Part shown: positions 25,173-37,369 of the stretch, in pieces
Layout of the letters: each line of letters begins with the position of its first letter
Numbering within the stretch: the stretch's first letter is position 1
DNA from: Lonicera japonica
Lineage: Eukaryota > Streptophyta > Magnoliopsida > Dipsacales > Caprifoliaceae
DNA: 64,000 nucleotides
Direction: 5' to 3'
Assembly (NCBI GenBank): GCA_021464415.1
Contig: CM038470.1
Location: 36,388,099 to 36,452,098 of the forward strand
The notes under the pieces: generated by a model
What the model was told of the DNA's origin: nothing
Databases searched by the model: none
Seen by the model: only the letters and a program-made list of their open reading frames with translations
Position numbers and translations under genes: made by a program

Positions 25173-28100
25173 TGTAACACCCCGTAATTTCATTCCACAG
25201 TATTCACCTTCGTTTATCCATTCGTTTCACCTCGGGTGGTAAAATCTCGATTCATGGAGACTCGTAGCATTCTAACCCCTTGTACTAGTTATGTTAGTCT
25301 CCTTACACTCATGTGAATGATCATTTGGTGATTCGGGTGGTCCGAATCTATTCCGATTTGTAATTCATAAGTTTTGGTCTTACGCGATTTCTTGTTTTTA
25401 GCTAACTTTGGAACATCGTAACTTTTTCGTCTTTTATCCGATTTGGTTTTTGTTTAATCCTATGTCTAGATTTTATAACATTCTAGAACTTTTGTGTTTT
25501 GACCGAGAGCCAATTCATACTCCTTGTTGGTCAAAACCTCGTGCGAAGTAGGCCGGTTAGTAAATTATGATCGTTCGGTAGCGTTTCGGAAGAGCGCTAT
25601 CTTCGGAGAATTCTTGGGAATTATCTAGCCATAATTTGGGAAAACTTTCAATTAGGAAGTTGTATATCTTCGAGTTAGTTTTCCGTGAACATAAAGATCA
25701 CCCAAATCGGAGTTCCAAGAAAGAAGTTATGGCCAAATTATGAATAGTGCTCCGGGTCCAAAATGCCTATGTGGGCAGTGGACTCCATGATCGATCATGG
25801 TACACCAGAAACTCGGTTTTCACCATTTTTACGTCATTTTAAGCCTTCTCTTTCCCTATTTTCGAGCCACAACTCTAGAGAGAACTAGAGAGAGGTGAGA
25901 GCTAGTGGGAGAGAGTTTCTTGAGAGGTTTCTATCCATCTTTCGTCAACCATCAAAGATTGAAGTTCCAAATCACACAAACCTTCTCCCAAAACACTATT
26001 CATCATCACCAACCTTGTTTCCTTCCATTGGAGCTCGAGCTTGGGCTAAGGTTTCGCGAGACGGCCTCTACGCTTCATCTAATCGCGGAATTGATTTATC
26101 TAAGGTGGGAACACTATTACTAAAACTCTTCTTCAAACCCTTGATTGTTGCATTAGAGCTTTTAAAAGATATTAGGGATTTCTTCACAAATCCTAGGTTG
26201 TTTACAATATAATGGGTTGGCCTTGATTAATCTCCGATTAATGTTAGATATTGATAGAATATCACTTGTATTACACGAGTGAAGCACTAAACACATGTTT
26301 TCACTTTTACATCACATGATTAATCAAAAACCCATCTTATACTCACATGCTTAACCTAGAAAGTGGGGGTTTTGGGTTTTGTGCATATACAATGGACGAT
26401 TAGGGGTTATTAAGGATAGAAATACATAGATATGCCTGTAGTTGCGATCGTAGGGTAACATCTATGGTATTCACACTAAAAATCCATTAGGGCGGAGTAG
26501 TACGCAACGTACTTTGAGTCTAGCGCCTTGTGTGAAGCATGAGAGGTACTAGTAACGAGAATACGACCTTGATACTCGTTGATAATATATATAATAAACA
26601 CACTTTGGCAGGGCCTAGGTTGCCAAGGCCATATGTACATACTTAACTTAGTGCACCGTATGAACACCGATTGGACTTAAAATATGATAGATATGGTTTA
26701 GCTTCACATTGTGACTAAAACGCTACCATTAAACACAAACGGCCCTAGCTTTGCATACATGGCACCATTAATGAGCTAATTTGTCTTAGTTTGAGAATAA
26801 TCATGGCTTAATAGGCCTGTGGAATATAAGTGTGATGACAACGCTTATAATGATAAAAAGTGTATAAATGGGCGCCCATGGTATATATATATGTATGTGA
26901 TAGCCATATGTGTGATGATGATGATGTGATTTATAATATTCATTGTGAGAAATGAATGAATATGATATATTCTATTATTGACGTGATCACACATATGGGC
27001 TAGATATGATGGACCGAGCACCGGGTAGTGCTCGCGTGGCTCAAAGATGGACCGCCTATTGCCGCCCATGGGTGAAAATCCCTAAACCGTGCACGGAGAA
27101 AATAAAGTCGGTGACTCCACTGGTGGTTGTGGTTGCCCACAAAGGAGAGCCCACTCTTGGTATCTTGCCTTCCCACAGGACTATGTGTTCTGGGTTATAT
27201 GAGTTTCCCAGGTCCCGTGTGCCACTACCTACCCAATGGTGAGTCCCCAATAGGTAGTTGGGCAACTAATGGACATCACCCTGGTAGGGTGTCTCATGGT
27301 GTAGTTCCTCGCGGGTGTCATTGGAGGCTTGTATGGGTGTTCTCCTTGTTAACTATTCAGAGTTTATTCTTGGGAAAATGTCCTGCATGATTATTTCCGA
27401 ATGACTTTCTTGGAGAACCAAATCCCTGAGCCACTAGCTCACCTAGAGGAGACATGGATAAGAGCCTTGGATCCATTAAGGACTCGCTGGATTCGTTGTT
27501 CTGGGCCTGGTCAGACCGCGGGGTGAAACTGAGGCATTATACAAGAGATATGATACGGACCAATGTGATGTGATGTGTGTTATAATTATTATTGTATTGT
27601 ATCATATCTTGTATGGTGTTGTTGATTATATATTGCTTCGAAAGAGTCGTGCACTTAGTAAGAACGTCGCGGATAGTAGGCAATGAGACATAACATACGT
27701 AGGAAGCAATGGCCATTCATAATGTACTAATGTCAAAAGCGGAAAGTGTTACTAGCCATTAGCCTTAGAGATACAATAGATAAGCGTGAGAACACGTACG
27801 ATTTACTAGATCGGATGGTTTTTTCATAATGAACATAATATATTAATAAGCACAGCGGTAATTATAGCTAACGGATAGCTAATTGAGGAAAACCGTAATA
27901 TAATGATTTAGAAAGACAATAGGATGTAGGGCCTATTAGTTGGCCAAGCATGAACAGTCATAATGCACTAACTATAAAGAGAAAATGATGAATGCTTTGC
28001 TTATAGTTAATGATCTCCGATGTAGTTACGAGATAGTTAGGGAATAGAAACAATACAAGCTTTAGGACCAATTTATTTTATGGATTATTTACGGATGGGT

Positions 28101-28799
28101 TCGTCAGTCGGATAGAGCTTCCGGTGGCTAGGATAGGGGTCTTGACAGGGTTCGGCATGCATTTGCTTGCGAACTACATTGCATAGTTTTTAACCATTCT
28201 AGTATAATAAAGTACTTATTTTCTATACAAAGTTGCACGTGCTTTTGTATGTTGTATTTATTTTCTATATAAAAACTATATAGTTCCCACTGAGCCCGAA
28301 TTTGGCTCATTCCCTATTTTCTAACCGTTTTGCAGGATAGACTTTGGGGTTGGAACACAGTTTACTAGTCTTGAAGCCTTTGACGTGCCCAGACTGATTT
28401 TTAGGCCTTCCACAGGAAGGACTATATTGTATAATTGTTTTGCCTTCATCGTGTTGTATATAAGACATTTTACTAAAGTATCCACTTTAGTTTTATTGTA
28501 TAAACGGTATTTTATGTATAGTGGTCTGTATGTTTCTAGATGTGAAGTGGATTTTAAAGGTGATTGGCTGTGGATATATTTGTATGAAATGGTTTTGAGT
28601 AATACATGTTGCCTTGTCTTTTAAACAAACTCCACATGCCGAGATTTTGTAATATGAGATTTTAGATGGGAATATATCTTATTTAAGAAAAGTTTTTAAA
28701 AGTTGTGATTTTTACATTTTAAACCGCCGTCGCGCACGGCATCTGTGATTAATCGGGTCTCGGCGGTGAAAGTCTCAGAACGGAATTCGGGGCATCACA
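25173..28799 (+). mobile_element. Solo long LTR, 3.6 kb, with target-site duplication
   Basis: The element begins TGTAACACCCCG and ends GGGGCATCACA, with 5-bp direct repeats TATTT at 25168-25172 and 28800-28804. The homologous position in the copy 3 block (about 55732-55736) carries a single TATTT and no insertion, which fixes the boundaries. TGTAACACCCCG is the usual start of large Del/Tekay-type gypsy LTRs. No gag or pol, primer-binding site or second LTR is present, so it is a solo LTR left by LTR-LTR recombination, or a coding-free element. The 105-residue ORF at 25895-26212 lies inside the LTR and has no known domain. Family assignment is by inference from the ends only. Confidence 0.8.
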
Positions 28800-29674
28800 T
28801 ATTTTATGTATTCTTTTGCTTGCATGTGGAACACTACAAAAATCACTTAAATTATATTTGTCAAATTTACACAGAATAATGCACCAAATCACAATTTAGT
28901 TTCATTTTTAACACATATATAATGGATGTATCAAATTTCATGACACCAAATAAGTTGTTTTTTTTTATTACGTAGAAATTTCTTTTATATATACTTTTGC
29001 AAATCAAACACATCAATAGCAGACATTTTCAAAAAATAAAAATAAAACAGTATACATTTTCATCAACAAAAAGAGGAAAGCCAAATACAATGATCAAATA
29101 TGCCCAAGCGTTATAGTATATGGTTAATAAAATAGTGATTACTATGCCAGTGGAATTATTTTACGTGGAAAACAAACTTAAGAAAGGCTTGTTCTGAATT
29201 ACCCGAAAAATGAGAAGATTAAGCAAAACTGAGCTGTACATTTGAAAGTTCCGCCATAAAGACTATTTAAAACAGAAAAAAATGAAAATTTCAAGAATTT
29301 TCCACAGAATGAGTGAAACTGTAACTAATTAACATGAATCAATATATTTTCAAGCCACTTAAAGATCTATAACGGGTCCATCTACTATGGAGAAATTACT
29401 TATGCCAGTACTCATATGGTGGAGCAGTTACTCTTTTTAATTTGCAATAGATGAATAACTCTAGACTTGAAGCTTAAATTTGATGAATAACTGTGTCAAC
29501 AAACACTAATGAGTGACATAAACTCATTAGCAAATTTACAAGTAGTTCCTTAGTTGGAATATTTCTCTTTAAATATCACCCAAATTTTATTAAGAAAATT
29601 AGTAAATAATCTCTGCACGAATACATATTTAACGTTAATCAAATCCATATAAGTTCGAAAAATGAAATTCATTC
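28800..29674. repeat. 3' flank of TPS copy 2 (duplicated sequence)
   Basis: This flank matches 55732-56607 behind copy 3. Its left part also matches 39190-39840, and its right end (29500-29674) matches 3905-4028 behind copy 1. It contains no gene. It includes the presumed 3' untranslated region of copy 2. Confidence 0.6.
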
Positions 29675-32143
29675 TCAAAGAGGGACACTCTCAATGAGTA
29701 GCGCGGTAACAAAATTCTTGACCCGTGTTTTGGCATGTGTGTACCCATCTTCATCCTTGTACACAAGATTTATAACGCGTGCCATATTCAAGACTCGCTC
29801 CAGCACAACCATTGGCATGGCGGTCAGACGAAGGCATTCTTGATTCATATCCTTCCACGCATTTGAAATTCTTTTATTAAACTCAACAAATGCCACTTCT
29901 CTCGTCGCAGTGTGTTGTTTCATGTAGCATTCTACGGCTGAAGCAACATGTCCCCTCTCTTGCTCAAACTACAACATAAAAATCCCAATTACTCATATTT
30001 ATTTTTGAAGCATAATTTTGTGTGTAATTTTTAATTAATTAATTATACCTGGTGTCCGACCATGTCATCTGTGAGCCTGCAAATTACTGAACAGGCTTTA
30101 ACAATTAAAGGGTTATTAGATACCCATTCAAAGGCTTGTTCGGTTACCAATTCTCCCATGACTACAAATGAAGTAATTGCTATCATTATATAACCAGCAG
30201 AGACTGATGCAACTTCCATGTACTCCTCCAGGGTTGGGACATAACCTTTGTGATACCAATTGGCTTCATCAATGTATGCTCTTACTAATTGTTTCATCTG
30301 CAAAAGAATTATGTCAATATTCCATCAATATATCATCATACATACAATTTATTTGGTTGGGTTAATTGATTACGGCTTGTTTTGCATAGCCGACGCGGTA
30401 GGATTTTCCTTCTTTGGACAATTCCTCCTCCATTTCGATATATAAATCTAAGAGTGCTGCATAAACATGTCTCATGTATTGTGGAAGTTGATCTGCCGAA
30501 TTTATATCCCACCTAAAAATAAAGCAGTAGAAAACGTAAGGCACGACACGTGTAACATAATTTTATGATGTTAAATTACGGAGAATGTTCCAAAAGAGGA
30601 AGTATTATATGTATATATATACTGTGATAAGGAATGTAAATGCAGCCATATATAATTAAGTATGGATTTGAACCTCTGGATTGCATTGGTGAATAGAGTA
30701 AGCTCTTCAATTGTTCCATAAACGTCATAGATGTCATCGATAATGGATGCTAAAAAAATTACTTTGGTTAGAATCGTTCTAGCAAGACGAAATTGAGGCT
30801 CAAAATACACTCCCAAAATCCAAAAGTAGCACTCCACTATTCTGTCTCTAGCAAAAGGTAGTTTCTCTGCAACATTTAAATCCTTCCACCACCTGTAAAT
30901 TGTTACGAAAATGAAACACGGTTTGTTTAATTGGAATTGTAAATGGAAGGACTTTCATTTATTATTACAATCTCTTCGCATTTTTTAATCAACTGCACAG
31001 CTAGAAAGTAGTGCAATTGATTTTCATAATTTATTTAGTCCTACCAAATGAAAAATTTTATTTTTTTACAAGACTAATTACCTCGTTATTTCGCTAAGCT
31101 CTCTTTGATGATCTTTTTGCAGCATGTTAAAGTCTAATTTGGCGAGTTTTAATAGCTTGTCGTTATGCGAATTGTCTTGTTGGTAAATGGGGATGTAGTG
31201 CTTGGCTTCTAGCCTTGTTAAGCCCTTGCGGATGGGCATGTTTAGGGCATAAACAACTTTTGAAACTGATAATGTGTTATTGCGGCTCAATGAATTTAGC
31301 ATTTGCTCGAGATGAGCAGTGGTGAATTCAAGTGCTTCATCAAGTATATCTTCTTCATGTATCCTAAGATGCGCTGATTCGTATAAACTTAATAATCCTG
31401 GCGTATCATTGATTAGGGACTCCTTGAATTTCCCTTCACTATCCTTAAATTTGTTGAAGACATCTGTATAATTGGCACCCAAAGAAAAGCAAAGTTGGAA
31501 AAGTATTTTCGACTTCACAGCTAATATATTATATATAGCGTAGATGCATGAAAATTAGAGTTAGTATACTTACAAATATTAGGAGCTGCGCTACCAGTAT
31601 GTAACAAAATGATGAAAAAATGGCAAGTGACTTACCACAAGAAATGTGATGACCTCGTTGTCTAAGTAATCGAAAACGTAGGGATACCATATAAAGGTCA
31701 TCATCATCATCACTAATTTCGTTACGTTTACTGAAAGAAGCATTGCAAATCACCAAGTGATTTTTTAGTGCATCATCAATTTCATTTTGACACTTAGCCG
31801 TTGGTGCATCATCACTTTAGTTGCTTTCAGGCTGTCACTACCACCTCGCATCTGCCTCACTTCTTCTTTTAGTTGCTCTAGTTGTTATCTGTGCACCATC
31901 ACTTTTCTGCACCAAAAATATAGTATATACGTTTAAAACATATTTATATAATTATATCGATCTTAACAATCGAGACTATTTTTTTATTTTTTGTATTTTT
32001 ACCGTGCAATTAGAATTAGCGTATTTAAGAAAATGATCTCCCCAAATGGTAGGATGAAAATTTGCAGAGCGACGAGTAGGCTTTATGATATTATTATTTT
32101 TGGGTGAAAAAGGACCATATGAAGCTTGAACATACGTGTCCAT
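29675..32143 (-). pseudogene. Terpene synthase copy 2 (TPS-a type), pseudogene by exon 2 damage
   Basis: Seven exons lie on the minus strand: 32143-32003, 31906-31636, 31463-31082, 30892-30674, 30512-30374, 30297-30049 and 29968-29675. Exons 1 and 3-7 match the intact copy in length and frame, with RR(X)8W in exon 1, DDIYD in exon 4, the DDMVG motif at the end of exon 6, and a normal TGA stop. All splice sites are GT-AG. Exon 2 is 271 nt rather than 292. Several small deletions remove a multiple of three in total but shift the frame in between, and translation would reach a TAG at 31838-31840 after 22 exon 2 codons. About 70 residues of the N-terminal domain are lost even if the frame recovers. 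If transcribed, the C-terminal catalytic domain would still be encoded, but no in-frame full-length protein is possible. Confidence 0.9.
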
Positions 32144-34790
32144 TTCTTTTTCTTTTTCGATGGGATCAAGCTGAGGTTTTGCTAGGGAAAAAAGATTTAA
32201 TTTCCTTTATTTTTTATTTTTGCTTATATCAAATGGGATTGGTGAAAGATGTTAGAGTATTTCCTTTATTTTTTATTTTTGCTTATATCAAATGGGATTG
32301 GTGAAAGATGTTAGAGTATATACTATGCTAAAAACCCTAGTCACCATCCCAATAATATAGCTGTGCTATACCACCCACAAGAGCCGTTCACCACAAAAAT
32401 CATATCTTCATACCTCGTCAAATAGAAACCATATACTCATCATCAAATAGTACATATCCATATTCCATTCAAATCACATGTCAAAAAACAACATACCCAT
32501 ATAACTAAAACCACTGCCTCAAAACCAAATCACCAATCCCACGAGCCTTTTGGGTATTAGACTTTTGTGTTATTGGGTGGGAACTTGGATGGTGTGGTTC
32601 ATGAAAAAGCTAGAGCACGCGAAAGAGAATTAAATAATTAATACTAGGTTTATTAGTTGGCATTTGGATTCTCAGAAATCAATTTTGATCGAATCAAAAA
32701 GTAAACTCTAATAGTTTATGAATTTTAATTATAGAAAACCTTTTTAATCTTTTCTAGTATGCAATAATTAATAAAGCAATTAAACAAATAAGTAAATACC
32801 AGAATTAACAAGGTATCCCTACAATGTAGGAGTAATCATCCACAATCCACTATAAGTACAAAGTTTTACAGACTCGATTAATCTCAAATCATACAGACTT
32901 ACAAAACTTGAATCGCACACGCCGCCTGCAAAAGTCTCCACATTCTGCGCGTATAGACCTCTTACATGAATCGCATGAACAGGTTCAAAACAAATCACTC
33001 GCTACAGTATCACACCGTTCTTCAACTCTGTTTGGGAATCACACCACTTTGTGATCTGATTTGTTCTTTAGATAAAGAACGCTTGCTTTGGCATGAATAA
33101 AAAGCCTTAAGGTGATTTTATATTTTGAAATTTTAATCCCTCTTTATAGTGCGAAAAACTCTTAAAACATTTGTAAAAGTTTATAAAAGTCCCTTACCTG
33201 GGTCTATTTATATAAAAATATGGAGACCAACTCCCTTTAGGAAAAAATTAAAAATAATTAAAATATTTTTTTTACAATAAAAATACACATTTCATAAATA
33301 AAGATTGGACGGTTCCGAGTACAAATCATGTACCGGTCCCAAATTTGTAATTCAATTCCGCACCCAAAATTTAAGCCAGACCGGTCCAAGTTTTGATAAT
33401 TTGTACCGGTCCACCACGTTTTTCAATTTGAGCTCACCATAAAATATGGACAGGTGGCTTGGTGTTATTTGATGTTAAAAAACAACCACACATATAAAGA
33501 AAGGACAAAAGTCACTCACCTTTTTAAAACATGACGCGGGTTTTTAATAAAGAAAGGAATGTGACATTTGACTTTTCTTTTCTTTCCTTTTCATTATTTA
33601 TTTATTTAATAAATATTTTTTAATACCATTTCTCCTTTTAATTTTGTTTTTGTTTTTCTGCGTATTAAATTCATTTGACCTCTAGTTCAATTTAAATTTT
33701 TGGGAAAACTTTAGGACCATGTTAAGAACATAATTTAAGAGTTTTCTCGTTAATTCATTTCACTGAAATATTACGGATGCAGGAAAAAAATAAACAAAAA
33801 TAGTAAAATAAATAATTCAACCCAAAAGTTTTTTATAAAAATACCACTTAAGAAATTAAATTCTAATGCCAATGCCCAACGTATATTTCTTGGTGTAATT
33901 TTTCAATGCGTTACTTCAGTAGCTTGGCTTGCTTGTAGTTTTTCAAAAGACTTAATTTTATTTATTTTTTTATATTTTCTTATATCAAATAGGATTGGTG
34001 AAAGATGTTAGAATATATACTATGCTAAAAACCCTAGTCACCATCCCAATAATACAGATATGTTGCACCATCATCCACCTTCATCACAAAAACCATATCC
34101 TTATACCTCATCAAATAGAAACAATATCCTCATAATCAAATAGTACATACCAAGATTCTATTCAAATCACATGTCAAAAATAACATACCCATATACCTAA
34201 AACCACTACCTCAAAACCAAATCACCAATCCCAGGAGCCCTTTGGGTATTAGACTTTTGTGCTAGTGGGTGAGAACTTGAATGATGTGGTTCACTATGCA
34301 AGCCAACCAACCCCGGCCAGGCTATGGGCTCTGGCTTGCTTTATGTAATATATTATCTTTTTAAACAAAATTCATTTGAAAATTTTTATTTATTAAAAAT
34401 AAAATTATTTTTGTATTTTGAAATTTAAAGTTTGACTCGGTCACTTTAGACAAAAAAAATCTCCATTGTTCTTCTACCTCCTTGAGCTTAAAAAATTCCT
34501 CAAATTTTTTTTTGGTCTACGGCAGGAAAAGTTTACAATTCCGAGTAGTTATATAGAGAATTACTTTTCCAATTTCCCATTGTGTAAGGGAAATCGAGAC
34601 AGTTGTATCCTGGGATGGCGTGGCCAATCTAAACTACTAGCTCAAACACCGAGTACAACCGCGACTCAACCCGGTGTTTTCTTATTGCTAATTTTGGTAA
34701 AATCATTTTGCTTCTAATTATTTCAACATCAAGGAATACAACCAGGCTCGAAATCATAAACTTTTAATCCAAATCCAGCAGCAGTGTTAC
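32144..34790. repeat. 5' flank of TPS copy 2 plus second flank copy
   Basis: This holds the same flank and 1-kb repeat as behind copies 1 and 3. A 62-bp phrase with TTTATTTTTGCTTATATCAA is duplicated in tandem at about 32205-32315. At 33930-34280 the TPS flank motif recurs without an exon 1, marking another, largely deleted unit. 34380-34560 matches 47450-47640. No gene is seen. Confidence 0.6.
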
Positions 34791-34908
34791 CATCTTCTTC
34801 ATAGTCTCTCAGATGCGTTGATTCATATATACTTTGTAATCCTTGCGTATTATTGTTCAAGGACTCCTTGATTTTTCCTACGTTATCCTCAAGTGTTTTG
34901 AAGACATT
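34791..34908 (-). pseudogene. Terpene synthase exon 3 fragment
   Basis: About 118 bp correspond to the start of exon 3 (NVFKTLEDNVGKIKESLN ... STHLRDYEED), diverged from the other three copies. The acceptor AG in front is lost (TA instead). Upstream about 60 bp of intron 2 remain recognisable (34945-35010). Downstream, homology stops abruptly at GAAGAAGATG. No neighbouring exons are present. Confidence 0.75.
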
Positions 34909-35079
34909 ATGTAATTGACATTGAAAGAAAAGCAAAATTAAAAAATTATTTTTGATTTTTCAACTAATATATAGTGTAGATGCATGAAAAGTAGAGTTAG
35001 TATACATGGAAACAAAAAATGATATTTTTTAGAAGACTTATAACTACTTACTGGATACTGGGGCAAAAGGTACCCCCAC

Positions 35080-35600
35080 CCCTCGGAAGCACACACTATA
35101 ATAAAAGGTAGAGATTGATTAATGGCATACTCAATCAAACGGGTTATTCTCTCCTAGACTACGGATCCCGTACTACCCCCCGTAAACCCAAACTCCATAA
35201 CCCCCATTGTTGTTGGAATACCATTTAATTGGCGTACACCGATTTGAATAACCTCAATTAATCCCGTCTTTTTTTTAAATAAGAATTTATATGATCTATA
35301 CAATGATCCTCCTCCAATTGAAATTTAGTGGGATCTAGGGAGGCCATCTTTTCATTCATAGGATCCCAAGTATCCGGATAGATTAAAAGTTTGAGTCTCT
35401 ATGAATTATTCGTTTTCAAATAAAATCCACAACCTTCACAAATATACAATTTTTCTTTCAAAAATCTCTTATAGTTTAATGTATAACACTCCTCACACAT
35501 ACCCACAAATGTTTGTATTTGTAAGTGTAATTCTCCCTAAGATTATGATCACTTCCATAGTCAATCACATCCTCCTGAGGATGATTTTCATAGTTTAGAC
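35080..35600 (-). pseudogene. accD: Fragment of plastid accD (acetyl-CoA carboxylase beta subunit), pseudogene
   Basis: The minus strand encodes, in broken frames, the middle of the plastid carboxyltransferase beta subunit. It reads KHLWV (35500-35514), then a CX2C pair (CEEC, 35487-35498) and a second CX2C (CEGC, 35429-35440) forming the known zinc finger. There follow [44 protein letters not shown] and ERITRLIEYAINQSLPFII, ending at VCAS near 35086. In plants accD is normally plastid-encoded and works in fatty acid synthesis. Here it is broken by at least two frameshifts (one just before the zinc finger, one at the T-run 35269-35276) and a TAG at 35154-35156. The C-terminal half is missing. 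Divergence and lesions suggest an old plastid-to-nucleus transfer or a decayed nuclear copy. The stretch 35515-35600 may be its variable N-terminal part. Confidence 0.75.
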
Positions 35601-37130
35601 ATCCCAATTCTTGACTCTTTGAAAAACCCTAAAAGAAGTCCCAGAGAGTACACTCTGAATCTGGAACTCACCCACACAATAGAGTATGCTTCAAGTGAGT
35701 TTGTAGCACAACAAACAGGCCTACTGGATTGGTTTGTCGTAGACCAACCACTTTTTGACACTTCACAGTGTTAGAACCCATCGCTTAAGCTATATTTGCG
35801 TGACAAACAGGTCGCTTCTGGGGTTTGTCGCATGACAAACCCTCTCAGTACTATAATAAGCCTATACTCCCATTGGTTTAGAGAGATGGGTTTTAAACCA
35901 AAAATCCTTACTCTCCTTCATATTTTCAATCTTCAAGCCTTCTTTAGAAGCACATTTAATAATATTTATTTTCACAAGAGTTTCGAATATAATCTTAGCA
36001 CTCCAAGTGTCATTTTTTAGAGTCGAACTGCCAGAAATATATCAAAGAGGAAAAGCCAGTACACGTCGGAGGTTTCTCTATATATAAAGACTTTATATTT
36101 GTATTGTTGTGAGAATCTGCAAATGCGACCCTGGGTCTCAATCTCTAGTTTGGGGACCTGAAACATTGGAACGGATTTTTGTTGTTCCATTTGCTTTTAT
36201 ATCGTGACAAATCATATTAAGTATTCCTATTTTCTATTTCTAAATGCAAAGAGTTCATCCAGAGTCGTGAGTATGTTTTACGAGAAAACGTACAAAGGAA
36301 TTTGTGTAAGGGGAAAGGCTATAGACAAACCTTTTCCTAAACGCTTGTTTACAAAACTAGGATTCTATAGGATTCGGGAACTATATTACAGATTAAGAAG
36401 GTGTTAAGCACATGTTTCGCCTTTTCGGTCAATAGTGGCCATATATGTTTATTCTATGTTGTAAAATTTGGATGTTTTTACTGATAGTCTAATACTTTCT
36501 AAGAATAATTTACAAACAAAATCCCGATTTTGGGAAAATGGGAAAAATGACGAAAATCTTGTATTCCGTGATCCAATGCATTTGGTTTGTTTTGAAAATA
36601 AAATACTAATGACAAAGTTTACATGTTTTGAAATTAAGAGGATATTTCGGTATTGTTTCTTCAGATAACGTTGTTGGTCTATCTTTGTTTTGGTCATTTT
36701 TTAGAAAAGATCGGATCTTATCGTAATTAATTTGATATGGAATTGAACTCTTGAGGAGAAAATATCAAATATATCACAATTTATAAAAGATCGGATACGC
36801 CCAAATTTAATTCCTAAGTATGTTTCATCGATCCGGGTTCTGGAAACTTGGTTTTATCCAGACAATAATTTATTTACTTTTTTGGTTTTACAAATGATTT
36901 TATTAGGATTTTGTTTTTGAAAATGATAGACTATTAGTAACTTGACAATAAGTTTATCCAATTAGAAAGTGGACAGAATAACAAATATGAAAGATGAAAC
37001 TGTGAACACCCCAATCCACGACTTTTATGTGAATCTAGTTTTATACAAACGAGCATTCTGCATTAAGTTTTGAATCAACATGCATATAGAAGTCTATCAG
37101 GGAATACCTACTATTATGGTTTGAGCTTCA
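35601..37130. other. Intergenic DNA, possible LTR-like remnant
   Basis: No gene is recognised. A TATATATAAAG box near 36078-36090, followed by T-rich sequence, recalls the promoter part of an LTR, but neither ends nor a second copy were found. Short ORFs (35796-36020, 36204-36407, 36449-36697) lack motifs. Confidence 0.4.
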
Positions 37131-37199
37131 ATATCCGTGAATTCGTTGAGAACCTGCTACGACCAAAAACACATGGTAACACTCCCACTTTCATTCGAT

Positions 37200-37364
37200 C
37201 CTTCACAATTGAGTAAAGTGCCTCTTGCGCTGTTTTTGAGGGTCGAGTGCAAGCCTATATACCCTGTCCTTGGTAGGAAGATGGAGTGCCACAACATGCA
37301 CATTTGTTTACTGGGAGCATCCAAGCTTCACAAAATCTGCTCGCTAGATTGCTTATGTCAATAG
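37200..37364 (-). pseudogene. Decayed coding remnant, third copy
   Basis: A weak copy of the FVKPGDS ... HAVAL segment found at 22715-22800. It supports the view that 37.1-39.2 kb is another copy of the duplicated block that carries TPS copies 2 and 3, here without a TPS gene. Confidence 0.4.
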
Positions 37365-37369
37365 ATATT

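Noticed and set aside
25895..26212. 105-residue ORF
   Set aside because: Lies inside the 3.6-kb LTR and has no known domain, so most likely incidental.
35796..36697. Several short ORFs right of the accD fragment
   Set aside because: No accD or other motif could be followed beyond about 35600, and the ORFs are AT-driven.
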